Source: an uncultured Clostridia bacterium (GTDB lineage: Bacteria; Bacillota; Clostridia; Christensenellales; Borkfalkiaceae). From it: DNA of 64,000 nt. The notes under the pieces were generated by a model, which searched no databases, was not told the DNA's origin, and saw nothing but the letters and a program-made list of their open reading frames with translations. Position numbers and translations under genes: made by a program. Location of the stretch: NCBI GenBank assembly GCA_944341895.1, contig CALVMB010000004.1:1-64000 (forward strand), read 5' to 3'. Shown in pieces: positions 1 through 8,080 of this stretch (positions within the stretch are counted from its first letter, which is position 1; each line of letters starts with the position of its first letter).

Positions 1-344
1 AGGGCGAAACTCATGGCGAGCGCCGATTTTGCCGTCTGCTCGTCCGCACTGCCGTCCAAAGCGACGGTCAGCCAGTGCGTCTTGTTCATGTGATACGCCT
101 TGAAAAAGCCGCGTTCCCCCCACAGCGTCGCCGCCAGCATGGGATCGCACTTGACGTTCATCACGTCCAGCATCCCTTCCCCCGCCAGGCCCAGTTTGTC
201 CCGCCGTACCTGCATAACGAGCGCGAACCACTTGCGGTTCTCCCTGTGGCGGAACACTGCCGACGTGTCGTCGTCCGCCCACGGGTATTCCGGCTTTGCG
301 CCGTAGGTGCGCCCGATATACTCAAACCAATCCGCTCTGTCCAT
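1..344 (-). CDS. MmcQ/YjbR family (DUF419) protein, 3' end outside window
   Basis: Partial gene reading toward the left edge; 114 codons are visible and the stop lies outside. The start ATG at 344 follows a GGGGGGAAAAGAGG ribosome-binding stretch. The translation begins MDRADWFEYIGRTYGAKPEY and has the YjbR signature: KWFALVM early, then a conserved MNVKCDP segment and a HMNKTHWLTV segment near the visible end. The family has a CyaY-like fold and has been linked to DNA binding, but its role is not settled. It overlaps the end of the LysR gene by 23 bp, so the two are probably co-transcribed from the promoter region near 1.22 kb. Family assignment is firm, function is not. Confidence 0.8.
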   Translation of the reverse strand, partial: MDRADWFEYIGRTYGAKPEYPWADDDTSAVFRHRENRKWFALVMQVRRDKLGLAGEGMLDVMNVKCDPMLAATLWGERGFFKAYHMNKTHWLTVALDGSADEQTAKSALAMSFA

Positions 345-1221
345 CCTCTTTTCCCCCCGATGTATTTTTGGCCGCCCCGCGCGCAAACGCTTCCGCCAGC
401 GCGTTGCCCCGCCGCTGGGTGCGGTAGCACACCAGTTCGGGCACCGCGAAATCCAGCGGGCGGACGATCTCCAGCCTGCCGGCGGCGATCTCCCTTTGCG
501 CCATTTTCAGCGGCAGAAAACTGTATCCGTACCCGCCCAGCAGGTATTCGGCGACCTTGCCGCTGTTGTCGATCTCGAAGCGGAAGGCGTGCCGCGGCGG
601 AAAGAGCGAACGCACGAATTCCCCCGCCTCGCCGAAGGCGAAATTGCACATGAGGTATTCGCAGGCGGACAGTTCCGCCTTGCGGATGCCCTTTTTATAT
701 TCGTTGCGCGCGGGCGAACAGAGCAGGACCAGCGTATCCGACGAAAACTTTTCGCTGACGAACTCCGCCTTTTTCAGGGGCAGATAGGTGAACGCGACGT
801 CGATGATGCTGTCCTGCAGCATGCGCAGAAGGTCGAGCGAGTGCCCGAGCACCACTTTGAGCGCGACGTCGCGGCGTTCGGCGAAAAAGTCGGCGAGCAA
901 AGGAAAGAGGTCGCTCTCGTACACGGCGTTGATCGCGCCCACGCGCAACTGCCGTGCAAAGCGCGAAGAGGCGTTCACCTCGCGGACAAAACTCTCTTCC
1001 AGTTCGCGGATGCGCCGCGCATAACTTAAAAACAGTTTCCCCTCTTCGGTCAGTTCGGCGCCGCCCTGCCCGCGCACGAACAGTTTTTTGCCCGTCTCCG
1101 CTTCCAGTTCGGCGATGCGGTTGGTGACCGTGCTCTGCGAAACGAACAGCCGCTCGGCGGTGCGCGTGAAGTTTTTCAGGTCCGCCAGCAAAAGAAAAGT
1201 CTGCAAGCCTTCGCTGTCCAT
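322..1221 (-). CDS. LysR family transcriptional regulator
   Basis: A 299-residue LysR regulator, the usual family length. Residues 1-60 form the winged helix-turn-helix (FTRTAERLFVSQSTVTNRI), followed by the linker helix and an effector-binding domain from about residue 90. I place the start at 1221 (MDSEGLQTF) rather than the in-frame ATG at 1233 because GGAGGG lies between them at good spacing. It diverges from leuCDB across a short AT-rich intergenic region holding a LysR-style inverted repeat, so control of leucine biosynthesis and of itself is the natural inference. The effector is unknown; 2-isopropylmalate or leucine would fit. The downstream YjbR gene overlaps its stop codon. Confidence 0.88.
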   Translation of the reverse strand: MDSEGLQTFLLLADLKNFTRTAERLFVSQSTVTNRIAELEAETGKKLFVRGQGGAELTEEGKLFLSYARRIRELEESFVREVNASSRFARQLRVGAINAVYESDLFPLLADFFAERRDVALKVVLGHSLDLLRMLQDSIIDVAFTYLPLKKAEFVSEKFSSDTLVLLCSPARNEYKKGIRKAELSACEYLMCNFAFGEAGEFVRSLFPPRHAFRFEIDNSGKVAEYLLGGYGYSFLPLKMAQREIAAGRLEIVRPLDFAVPELVCYRTQRRGNALAEAFARGAAKNTSGGKEDGQSGLV

Positions 1222-1231
1222 GTTTCCCTCC

Positions 1232-1246
1232 ATTCGAAAAACGAAT
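1232..1246. promoter_or_regulatory. LysR-type inverted repeat (ATTCG-N5-CGAAT)
   Basis: A perfect 5-bp inverted repeat with a 5-bp A-only spacer, containing the T-N11-A pattern of LysR boxes. It sits 11 bp upstream of the LysR start and about 34 bp upstream of the leu -35, which suits autorepression plus activation of leuCDB. The role is inferred from position. Confidence 0.5.
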
Positions 1247-1279
1247 CGACGCTATCGAAAGAATCTATTTTATAAATGG

Positions 1280-1309
1280 TTTACAAAGTATAACACGCTG
1301 TGCTATAAT
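1280..1309 (+). promoter_or_regulatory. leuCDB promoter
   Basis: TTTACA (1280-1285), 18-bp spacer, TATAAT (1304-1309), with an extended -10 TGC just before it. It is the only strong sigma-A-type match upstream of leuC. Confidence 0.75.
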
Positions 1310-1356
1310 ATGCAAGCGAAAAAACAAAAAAGCAAAAGGAGTTTTTCTGAAGTCTT

Positions 1357-2619
1357 ATGGGAATGACAATGTCTCAAAAGATCCTTGCCTATCATGCGGG
1401 TCTGCCCGAAGTGAAGGCGGGGCAACTGATCGACGCGGAACTGGACATGGTGCTCGCCAACGACATCACCGCGCCCGTCGCCGTGAAAGAATTTGAAAAG
1501 GCGAACTTTTCCTGCGTGCACTGCCCTGCGCGCGTGAGCCTGGTCATGGACCACTTCACGCCCAACAAGGACATCAAGGCGGCGGAACAGGTCAAGACGG
1601 TGCGCAACTTTGCGAACAAACACGGGCTGGAGAATTTCTTCGACGTGGGGCGCATGGGCATCGAACACGCGCTGCTGCCCGAACAGGGGCTGGTCGGCGC
1701 GGGCGACCTCGTCATCGGCGCGGACAGCCACACCTGCACCTACGGCGCGCTGGGCGCGTTCTCCACGGGCGTGGGTTCCACCGATATGGCGGCGGGCATG
1801 ATGAGCGGCAAATGCTGGTTCAAAGTCCCCTCCGCGATCAAATTCGTGCTCAAAAACAAGCCCGCGCAGTACATCTGCGGCAAAGACGTGATCCTGCACA
1901 TCATCGGGCTGATCGGCGTGGACGGCGCGCTGTATAAGTCCATGGAATTCACGGGCGACGGCGTGCAGTACCTCTCCATCGACGACCGCTTTACCATCTG
2001 CAACATGGCGATCGAGGCGGGCGCGAAAAACGGCATTTTCCCCGTGGACGACGTGACGCGCGAATACCTCAAAGACCGCTTCAAGCGCGAAGTGCGCGTG
2101 TTCGAAGCCGATCCCGACGCCGAATACGAGCGGGTGATCGAGGTGGACATGAGCAAATTGCAGCCCACCGTCTCCTTCCCGCACCTGCCCGAAAACACCC
2201 GCACCCCCGATCAGTGGGGCGACGTGAAGATCGACCAGGTGGTCATCGGTTCGTGCACCAACGGGCACATCTCCGACCTGCGCATCGCGGCGGACATCCT
2301 CCGCGGCAAAAAGGTGGCGAAGGGCGTGCGCTGCATCGTCATTCCCGCGACCAACACCATCTGGAAACAGGCGATGCACGAAGGGCTGTTCGACGTGTTC
2401 ATCGACGCGGGCGCCGTGGTCTCCACGCCGACCTGCGGGCCCTGCCTGGGCGGGCACATGGGCATTCTGGCGGCGGGCGAACGCGCCGTTGCCACCACCA
2501 ACCGCAACTTCGTCGGGCGCATGGGACACGTGGACAGCGAAGTGTACCTCGCTTCCCCGTACGTCGCGGCGGCGAGCGCCATTGCGGGCAAGATCGCAAC
2601 GCCCGATCAGGTCAAATAA
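1357..2619 (+). CDS. leuC: 3-isopropylmalate dehydratase large subunit
   Basis: A 420-residue large subunit of isopropylmalate isomerase, which converts 2-isopropylmalate to 3-isopropylmalate in leucine synthesis. Its length is that of the compact LeuC/homoaconitase-type group, shorter than the E. coli form (466). The [4Fe-4S] cysteines are visible in [11 protein letters not shown] (about residue 300) and [13 protein letters not shown] (about residue 360). [21 protein letters not shown] active-site stretch lies near residue 125. Three in-frame ATGs occur at 1357, 1363 and 1369; AAAAGGAG at 1334-1341 is nearest the first. It is the first gene of leuCDB, 18 bp before leuD. No leuA is present, so the first committed step is encoded elsewhere. 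Confidence 0.95.
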   Translation: MGMTMSQKILAYHAGLPEVKAGQLIDAELDMVLANDITAPVAVKEFEKANFSCVHCPARVSLVMDHFTPNKDIKAAEQVKTVRNFANKHGLENFFDVGRMGIEHALLPEQGLVGAGDLVIGADSHTCTYGALGAFSTGVGSTDMAAGMMSGKCWFKVPSAIKFVLKNKPAQYICGKDVILHIIGLIGVDGALYKSMEFTGDGVQYLSIDDRFTICNMAIEAGAKNGIFPVDDVTREYLKDRFKREVRVFEADPDAEYERVIEVDMSKLQPTVSFPHLPENTRTPDQWGDVKIDQVVIGSCTNGHISDLRIAADILRGKKVAKGVRCIVIPATNTIWKQAMHEGLFDVFIDAGAVVSTPTCGPCLGGHMGILAAGERAVATTNRNFVGRMGHVDSEVYLASPYVAAASAIAGKIATPDQVK

Positions 2620-2637
2620 TCGGAGGAGGCCATTCAA

Positions 2638-3132
2638 ATGACTGTCAAAGGCACTGTTTTCAAATACGGCAACGACGTCGACACCGACGTCATCATCCCC
2701 GCGCGCTACCTCAACACCACGTCGGAGACCGAACTTGCCTCCCACTGCATGGAGGACATCGACAAAAACTTCGTCAAGGAAGTGAAGAAGGGCGACATCA
2801 TGGTCGCCGAAGACAACTTCGGCTGCGGCTCCTCGCGCGAACACGCCCCCATCGCCATCAAGGCGAGCGGCATTTCGCTGGTCATCGCCAACTCCTTTGC
2901 GCGCATCTTCTACCGCAACGCCATCAACATCGGCCTGCCCATCCTCGAATGCCCCGAAGCGGTGAAAAACATTCAAAAGGGCGACGTGGTCTCCTGCGAC
3001 CTTGCCAAGGGCGAGATCGTCAACGAGACGACGGGCAAGACATTCAAAGCCGAACCTTTCCCCGCGTTCATCCAGAACATCATCGACGCAGGCGGGCTGA
3101 TCGCCTCCATCAAGGCAAAACAAGCGAAATAA
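2638..3132 (+). CDS. leuD: 3-isopropylmalate dehydratase small subunit
   Basis: A 164-residue small subunit that forms the swivelling domain of isopropylmalate isomerase with LeuC. It has the family hallmarks [13 protein letters not shown] near the N terminus and [15 protein letters not shown] near residue 60, followed by [19 protein letters not shown]. The start is supported by GGAGGAGG 10 bp upstream. It lies 18 bp after leuC and 14 bp before leuB, so translation of the three genes is probably coordinated. Confidence 0.95.
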   Translation: MTVKGTVFKYGNDVDTDVIIPARYLNTTSETELASHCMEDIDKNFVKEVKKGDIMVAEDNFGCGSSREHAPIAIKASGISLVIANSFARIFYRNAINIGLPILECPEAVKNIQKGDVVSCDLAKGEIVNETTGKTFKAEPFPAFIQNIIDAGGLIASIKAKQAK

Positions 3133-3146
3133 GTGAGGTCATGACC

Positions 3147-4229
3147 ATGAAAAAACATATCGCAGTGCTCGCGGGCGACGGCATCGGCCCCGAGATCACC
3201 GACGCCGCCATCGCGGTGATGAACAAGATCGGCGAAAAATACGGACACGAATTTGCGTTCGAACACCTTCTGATGGGCGTGTGCGCCATCGAAGCGACGG
3301 GCGAACCCCTGCCCCAGGTCACCATCGACCGCTGCCTTGCGTCCGACAGCGTGCTTTTGGGCGCGGTCGGCGGCGCGGTGGGCGACAAGCGCATCGAAAA
3401 CCTGCCCGGGCACCTGCGCCCCGAAGCGGGGCTGTTGAAGATCCGCGCGGCGCTGGGGCTGTACTCCAACCTGCGCCCCGCCAAACTCTTCCCCGCGCTG
3501 GCGGGCGCCTGCCCCCTGCGCAAGGACATCGCCGAAAAGGGCATCGACCTCGTGGTCGTGCGCGAACTCATCGGCGGCATCTACTTCGGCAAGCGCGGCA
3601 GAGGCACCGAGGAAGGCGGCGAATACGCCTATGACACCGAAAAGTACAACGTGGAAGAGGTGACGCGCATCGCGAAGATCGCCTTCGAACTCGCGCGCAA
3701 GCGCCGCCGCCACGTCACCTCCATCGACAAGGCGAACGTGCTCGAATCCTCCCGTTTGTGGAGGGAAGTCGTGCACAGCGTCGCCAAGGACTACCCCGAC
3801 GTGGAACTGACGGACATGCTCGTGGACAACACCGCCATGCAACTGGTGAAAAACCCGTCGCAGTTCGACGTGGTGCTCACCTCCAACATCTTCGGCGACA
3901 TCCTTTCGGACGAGGCGGCGATGATCACGGGCTCCATCGGCATGCTCGCCTCCTCCTCGCTGGGCGCGACCAAGCGCGGCCTGTACGAGCCCATCCACGG
4001 TTCGGCGCCCGACATCGCGGGCAAAGACCTCGCCAACCCCATCGCGACCATCCTCTCCGCGGCGATGATGCTACGCGATTCCTTTGACATGATGAAAGAA
4101 GCGGAAGCCATCGAAAACGCCGTCAACGACGTGCTGAACGCGGGCTACCGCACCGCCGACATCATGAGCGAGGGCATGACGCAGGTCAAGGGCAGCGAGA
4201 TGACCAAGCTCATCCTCGAACGCATCTGA
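3147..4229 (+). CDS. leuB: 3-isopropylmalate dehydrogenase
   Basis: A 360-residue NAD-dependent beta-decarboxylating dehydrogenase that oxidises 3-isopropylmalate in leucine synthesis. It begins with the family motif [13 protein letters not shown] and has [15 protein letters not shown] in the middle and the metal/NAD-binding stretch ending [17 protein letters not shown]. The reading frame stays open far upstream inside leuC/leuD, but GTGAGG eight bases before ATG 3147 fixes that start over ATG 3141. It ends the operon, followed 23 bp later by a strong intrinsic terminator. Confidence 0.95.
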   Translation: MKKHIAVLAGDGIGPEITDAAIAVMNKIGEKYGHEFAFEHLLMGVCAIEATGEPLPQVTIDRCLASDSVLLGAVGGAVGDKRIENLPGHLRPEAGLLKIRAALGLYSNLRPAKLFPALAGACPLRKDIAEKGIDLVVVRELIGGIYFGKRGRGTEEGGEYAYDTEKYNVEEVTRIAKIAFELARKRRRHVTSIDKANVLESSRLWREVVHSVAKDYPDVELTDMLVDNTAMQLVKNPSQFDVVLTSNIFGDILSDEAAMITGSIGMLASSSLGATKRGLYEPIHGSAPDIAGKDLANPIATILSAAMMLRDSFDMMKEAEAIENAVNDVLNAGYRTADIMSEGMTQVKGSEMTKLILERI

Positions 4230-4252
4230 CCGACCCCGAAACAAAAACCGTG

Positions 4253-4289
4253 CGCCCCCTTGCGGCATTACCGCAAGGGGGCGTTTTTT
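4253..4289 (+). terminator. leuCDB intrinsic terminator
   Basis: A perfect 13-bp stem (4253-4265 with 4271-4283), 5-base loop CATTA, then six T. Confidence 0.92.
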
Positions 4290-4351
4290 GCGACCGAAAA
4301 CAGCGGGCGGCACCGCGGAAGCGGGGAATGCGCGCCGCGCGGCGTTTCAAT

Positions 4352-4380
4352 TTGACAACACGCCCGCCGTGCGGTATAAT
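4352..4380 (+). promoter_or_regulatory. yggS promoter, full consensus
   Basis: TTGACA (4352-4357), 17-bp spacer, TATAAT (4375-4380): an exact housekeeping sigma consensus 34 bp before the yggS start. Confidence 0.9.
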
Positions 4381-4413
4381 TGAGGGCGTAAAACATGCAC
4401 GGGAGGCTTATCC

Positions 4414-5088
4414 ATGATCCGTGAAAACGTGCAAACAGTGCTGGCGGAACTTGCCGCAGGCAACCCGCAAGGCGAGGCGGTGACACTGGTCGCCGCGACC
4501 AAGACGCGCACCCCCGAAGAGATCAACGAGGCGATCGCGGCGGGCGTGACTGCCGTGGGCGAGAACAAGGTGCAGGAATTCACCGCAAAATACGAGGCGG
4601 TACAGGGCGCCGCGCGGCATTTTATCGGGCATCTGCAGACCAATAAAGTCAAATATCTGATCGGCAAGTGCGACCTGCTGCATTCGCTGGACCGCTTCGA
4701 ACTGGCGGACGAACTGCAAAAACGCGCGCAGAACGCGGGATGGACGGCGGACTGCCTGCTCGAAGTGAACATCGGCTGCGAACTCTCCAAAAGCGGATTT
4801 TCCTTTGAAGAGGCGGAAAGCGCCTTCGGGCGCATCGCGCGCGCATACCCGAACATCCGCCTGCGCGGGCTGATGGCGATGCTTCCCCTTTCGGGGGACG
4901 AAGAGATGCTGCGCGGGCTGGCAACGCGGATGCGCGCGCTGTTCGAGCACCTGCGCGCGGAATACCCGGGCGCCGCGTACCTTTCCATGGGCATGAGCGG
5001 CGACTGGCGGCTGTGCGTGGAGTGCGGGAGCAACATGGTGCGCATCGGCACCGCGCTGTTCGGAGAGAGGCACTACCCCGCTCCGTAA
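4414..5088 (+). CDS. yggS: YggS family PLP-binding homeostasis protein
   Basis: A 224-residue single-domain TIM-barrel PLP protein (PLPHP/YggS/YlmE). The PLP lysine is in LVAATKTRT near residue 29, and the phosphate-binding SMGMSGDWRLCVECGSNMVRIG segment is near the C terminus. The family buffers PLP and affects amino and keto acid pools and has no established enzymatic reaction. The start at 4414 follows GGGAGG. It lies just upstream of sepF, matching the ylmE-sepF arrangement of Firmicutes, although sepF here also has its own promoter. Confidence 0.93.
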   Translation: MIRENVQTVLAELAAGNPQGEAVTLVAATKTRTPEEINEAIAAGVTAVGENKVQEFTAKYEAVQGAARHFIGHLQTNKVKYLIGKCDLLHSLDRFELADELQKRAQNAGWTADCLLEVNIGCELSKSGFSFEEAESAFGRIARAYPNIRLRGLMAMLPLSGDEEMLRGLATRMRALFEHLRAEYPGAAYLSMGMSGDWRLCVECGSNMVRIGTALFGERHYPAP

Positions 5089-5118
5089 AGCAATTTTGCA
5101 AACAGGGGCGCGATTTGC

Positions 5119-5147
5119 TTGTCTGTACGCGCAAATTGTGCTACAAT
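5119..5147 (+). promoter_or_regulatory. sepF promoter
   Basis: TTGTCT (5119-5124), 17 bp, TACAAT (5142-5147). It lies in the 100-bp gap between yggS and sepF. Confidence 0.6.
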
Positions 5148-5188
5148 ACGTTTGTACAGAGCGGCAAAGCCGCAAAAGGGAGGGGGCA

Positions 5189-5518
5189 ATGTTCGATTCG
5201 TTCCGTCGGGGCGATGCAAAAAAACGGCACATCGCGGGCGAAGCCGAAGCCCTGCCCGCCCGCAAGACGTACGAAAACGCCGCGGGCAACAAACCCATGC
5301 AGATCCGGCACCCCCGCTCGTTTGCGGACGTGGAAGAGATCATCGACCGCTTCAAAGACCGCCTGACCGTCATCGTCTATCTGCAGGAACTGAGCGCTTC
5401 GACGGCGGAACGGGTCATCGACATTCTGAGCGGCGCCATTTACGCGCTGGGCGGCGGCATGGCGGAACTCCAGAAAGACATGTACATCTTCAATCCCGAC
5501 GGCGTGGACGCCCAATAA
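5189..5518 (+). CDS. sepF: Cell division protein SepF
   Basis: A 109-residue SepF, which anchors and bundles FtsZ at the septal membrane. The start is ATG 5189 (MFDSFRRGD) behind AAGGGAGGGGG; the frame is open further upstream but that part has no family similarity. After a short basic linker, the SepF domain runs from about residue 30: MQIRHPRSFADVEEIIDRFK, then a beta-strand TVIVYL, and the typical DILSGAIYALGG followed by MYIFNPDGVD. The N-terminal membrane-targeting helix is weak, and the protein is shorter than B. subtilis SepF (about 150). Confidence 0.88.
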   Translation: MFDSFRRGDAKKRHIAGEAEALPARKTYENAAGNKPMQIRHPRSFADVEEIIDRFKDRLTVIVYLQELSASTAERVIDILSGAIYALGGGMAELQKDMYIFNPDGVDAQ

Positions 5519-5621
5519 GGCGCACCGCACGGCGGCGCACCGTTCCGCATGCGCGCGGAACGCGGCAAACTTTGTTTTTCCTCCCGTTCCTATGGGAACG
5601 GCACGGATAATCCTAAACCGG

Positions 5622-5653
5622 AAGGGCGGCGGACCGATGGTCCGCCGCCCTTT
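5622..5653 (+). terminator. Likely sepF terminator
   Basis: A 14-bp GC-rich stem (5622-5635 with 5639-5652), a tight 3-base loop and only three T. It is a strong hairpin with a poor T tract. Confidence 0.55.
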
Positions 5654-5708
5654 CCCCCGCCATTTCCGCGCACTTGCCGCCGCGCAGATCCCGCCGAAAC
5701 AGTTGCAA

Positions 5709-6105
5709 ACCACGAAAAAAGCACTCTTGCATTAAAGAGTGCTTGGATCATAAATCAAAAAAGTGGAGGTCGTACACCGTCAGCAAGTGCAGATACCCTT
5801 GCAGGAACGTCCGAAACGAACGGCAGAAGCTCCACAAAAAGAAAACAGGCTACTTCTCCGTCGTCCAATGCCGAAGCCCTGAACAGCACGTCCAAAACGC
5901 TACCGAGGATAAAACCTGTTTCTACTGATAGTATATCGCAAAACACGGAAAATGTCAACTCCGAATCGCAAAAAGGCAAAAAATTTGCATTGCCCGATAC
6001 GGACAGCGACGGCGGAAAGCTCAATGCGGAGCAGAGGGTATTTTTCGGAAAGTCTGCAATCGTGGACGCGGACGGGAGGCTCCTTGCTCTGTATCACCAA
6101 ACCGA
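5709..6105 (+). pseudogene. Remnant of a mobile-element polyvalent protein (ART-like C-terminal piece)
   Basis: This stretch fills most of the 630 bases between sepF and the antiporter and is clearly AT-richer than its surroundings. Its one long frame has no credible start. The translation is a Ser/Thr/Asn-rich linker ending in KKFALPDTDSDGGKL, then LNAEQRVFFGKSAIVDADGR and LLALYHQTE. That ending resembles the 'eQ.eFFkdSkVrDenGnLl.vYHGT' entry to ADP-ribosyltransferase or toxin-like domains in phage and conjugative-element polyvalent proteins. Similarity stops abruptly where the antiporter terminator begins, so the domain itself is missing. Near its left end a 10-bp hairpin (5719-5744) followed by T6 on the minus strand looks like a stray terminator. 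Confidence 0.5.
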
Positions 6106-6137
6106 AAAGCGCCCGCTCTGCCGAAGCAGAGCGGGCG
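6105..6137 (-). terminator. Antiporter gene terminator
   Basis: A 12-bp stem (6110-6121 with 6126-6137) with a four-base loop, followed on the minus strand by TTTT. It ends the antiporter transcript 13 bp past the stop. Confidence 0.75.
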
Positions 6138-6149
6138 CGGACGCGTCGT

Positions 6150-7946
6150 TCAATCCTTTGCCGCTTTGTCCGCCGCGGGCGCATCCGCGGCGGGATCGGG
6201 CGCCGCTTCGCTCCCCTGCGGCACGGGCGTTTCCCCTTCCGCGGGCGTTTCCGCGGCGGACTCTTCCCGCCGCTCGGCGAGTTTGATGCAGACGAGCACG
6301 TCGCCTTCCTCGATACGGGTGGCGCCGTACGGGATGACGGTGCCCATGCCGCGCTTGATCATGGCGACGAGGGTGCCGCGCGGCAGGCCCAGTTCGCGCA
6401 CTTCCCTGCCCGCATAGGGATGATTTTTGCCGATATATTCCTCGAACATGCCGAAACTGTCGCGGTTGTCGAATTCGGGCGCGGCGGTGACGAGCATATC
6501 GCCGGGGTGGACGACGGTGTTGCCGTCTGGCACGACGGTCTCCTCGCCGCGCACGATGAGAACGATAAGAAAATCGCGGGGCATGACGCAGTAACGCAGT
6601 TTCCGACCCGCCCAGGGATGATTTTCGCCCACCACGACCTTGACGAAACGGACGTCCGTCTCCTCCTGATAGTCGGTAAAGGTACGCAGAACGCTCTCGC
6701 GGCTGTCCAGCATGCCCGTCTTGCGCGAGACGAGCGGGAGCAGGGAACCCTGCAACGCGATGGAGATGATGACGATGACGAACACGAGACTGAACAGATC
6801 GTACGGGAGAGAAGATTCGCCCAGCGTGCTGACCGCATAGATGGCGAACACGACGGACGCGACGCCGCGCAGTCCCGCCCAGGACACGACGGCGATCTGC
6901 CGCGGGCGCGCGCCGAACGGCGCGAGCAGCGCCGTGACCGCGATCGGGCGCGCGAGCAGGGTCATGCCGGCAAAGATGAGCAGTGCCGGCAGCAGCACCG
7001 CGGGGCGCACCAGCCACTCGGGGGTCGCCAGAAAGCCGAGCAAAAAGAAGATCATCATCTGCGCGACGCCCGTGAGCGCATCGAAAAAGCGGACGCAGTC
7101 CCGCTTTTGCGCGATGCGCGCGTTGCCGATCAGAAGCCCGCAGATATACACGGCGAGGTACCCGTTCCCCGCCCAGACGCCGGGCAGAACGGACGGAACG
7201 GCATAGGCGAGCAGGGCGACGGCGACGACAAACAGCGTGCCCCCCTGCCCCATGTTGAAAGAAAACTTTTTGAGCATGAACACGGCAAACACGCCGAACA
7301 GCACGCCGGACAGCGCGCCGAACCCGACCTGCGCGAACAGCATGCCGACGATGGTGCCCGCGCTCACGTCGCCCGCGCCCGCGACGCCGTATCGTGCGGC
7401 GAGCACGGCAACGAACACGACGGTGAGCATGTACGCCATCGGGTCGTTGGAGCCCGATTCCATCTCCAACAGCGAGGATGTGCGGTATTTGAGCCCCAGG
7501 CGGCGGGAACGCAGGATATTGAACACGGAGGCGGCGTCCGTCGAGGCGACGACGGAGCCGATGAGCATGCTCTCGATCCAGCCGATGCCGCCGAAAGGCA
7601 GGATCTGAAAGATCGACCACGCGAGCACGCCGACCAGCCCCGCGGTGAGCGCGGTGCCCGCAAAGGACAGCAGGAGCGCCCTGCCCGCGACGGGACGCGC
7701 CTCGCGGAAGTTGGTGCCGAAACCGCCGTAAAAGATGACGAACACGAGACAGACCGAACACACGACGTTGCCCACGCCGTAATCGGTGAAATTGCCGATG
7801 CGCGGGCGCATGAGCACGCCGAACGCCATGCCCAGCGCGATGAACAGGAGCAGAGAAGGCACTTTCAGTTTGTCGGTGATGCGGTTGACGACGATGCACA
7901 GCCCGATCACGATGCCGAGAAAGAGCATCAGATATACATATTCCAC
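6150..7946 (-). CDS. CPA1 cation:proton antiporter with two TrkA-C domains (NhaP2/CvrA-like)
   Basis: A 598-residue membrane antiporter. The first ~390 residues carry about 12 hydrophobic segments with CPA1 features: GSVVASTDAASVFNIL (the TD motif), EMESGSNDPMAYM (the ND motif) and SWAGLRGVASVVFA. The C-terminal cytosolic part has two RCK_C/TrkA-C repeats, each with a 'HP.AGR.LR...PR..L......' pattern, at about residues 420-480 and 505-560, then a charged acidic tail. By family this suggests K+ or Na+ for H+ exchange gated by a bound ligand, for ion or pH homeostasis. The start ATG follows GGGGAGG. It is monocistronic, diverging from cca. Confidence 0.9.
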   Translation of the reverse strand: MEYVYLMLFLGIVIGLCIVVNRITDKLKVPSLLLFIALGMAFGVLMRPRIGNFTDYGVGNVVCSVCLVFVIFYGGFGTNFREARPVAGRALLLSFAGTALTAGLVGVLAWSIFQILPFGGIGWIESMLIGSVVASTDAASVFNILRSRRLGLKYRTSSLLEMESGSNDPMAYMLTVVFVAVLAARYGVAGAGDVSAGTIVGMLFAQVGFGALSGVLFGVFAVFMLKKFSFNMGQGGTLFVVAVALLAYAVPSVLPGVWAGNGYLAVYICGLLIGNARIAQKRDCVRFFDALTGVAQMMIFFLLGFLATPEWLVRPAVLLPALLIFAGMTLLARPIAVTALLAPFGARPRQIAVVSWAGLRGVASVVFAIYAVSTLGESSLPYDLFSLVFVIVIISIALQGSLLPLVSRKTGMLDSRESVLRTFTDYQEETDVRFVKVVVGENHPWAGRKLRYCVMPRDFLIVLIVRGEETVVPDGNTVVHPGDMLVTAAPEFDNRDSFGMFEEYIGKNHPYAGREVRELGLPRGTLVAMIKRGMGTVIPYGATRIEEGDVLVCIKLAERREESAAETPAEGETPVPQGSEAAPDPAADAPAADKAAKD

Positions 7947-7988
7947 GGCAAACCTCCCCTGCGCCGCCCGCGCGGCAACTTTGCTACC

Positions 7989-8017
7989 ATTATATAATAA
8001 TTCGCCGCCGTTTGCAA
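7989..8017 (-). promoter_or_regulatory. Antiporter promoter (shares -35 with cca)
   Basis: Minus-strand TTGCAA (8017-8012), 17-bp spacer, TATAAT (7994-7989). The -35 hexamer is palindromic and is the same six base pairs used by the cca promoter. Confidence 0.72.
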
Positions 8018-8040
8018 TTTGTTTTCGGATATGGTATAAT
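8012..8040 (+). promoter_or_regulatory. cca-rmuC promoter (shares -35 with antiporter)
   Basis: Plus-strand TTGCAA (8012-8017), 17-bp spacer, TATAAT (8035-8040), giving a start near 8047, about 34 bases before the cca ATG. Confidence 0.75.
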
Positions 8041-8080
8041 GGTTTTTATCAAAACGAACGGACAAATTTCGGAACCCGCC

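Noticed and set aside
1303..3123. 606-codon minus-strand open frame opposite leuC-leuD
   Set aside because: It is a shadow of high-GC codon bias on the sense genes; the His/Val/Asp-rich translation resembles no protein and the plus-strand leu genes are certain.
5719..5744. Hairpin with a minus-strand T tract inside the low-GC remnant
   Set aside because: No minus-strand gene ends here; the antiporter already has a terminator closer to its stop. Probably carried in with the fragment, so not listed as a functional terminator.
5952..7997. 681-codon plus-strand open frame opposite the antiporter
   Set aside because: Arg/His/Asp/Gln-rich antisense shadow of a clearly conserved membrane antiporter.
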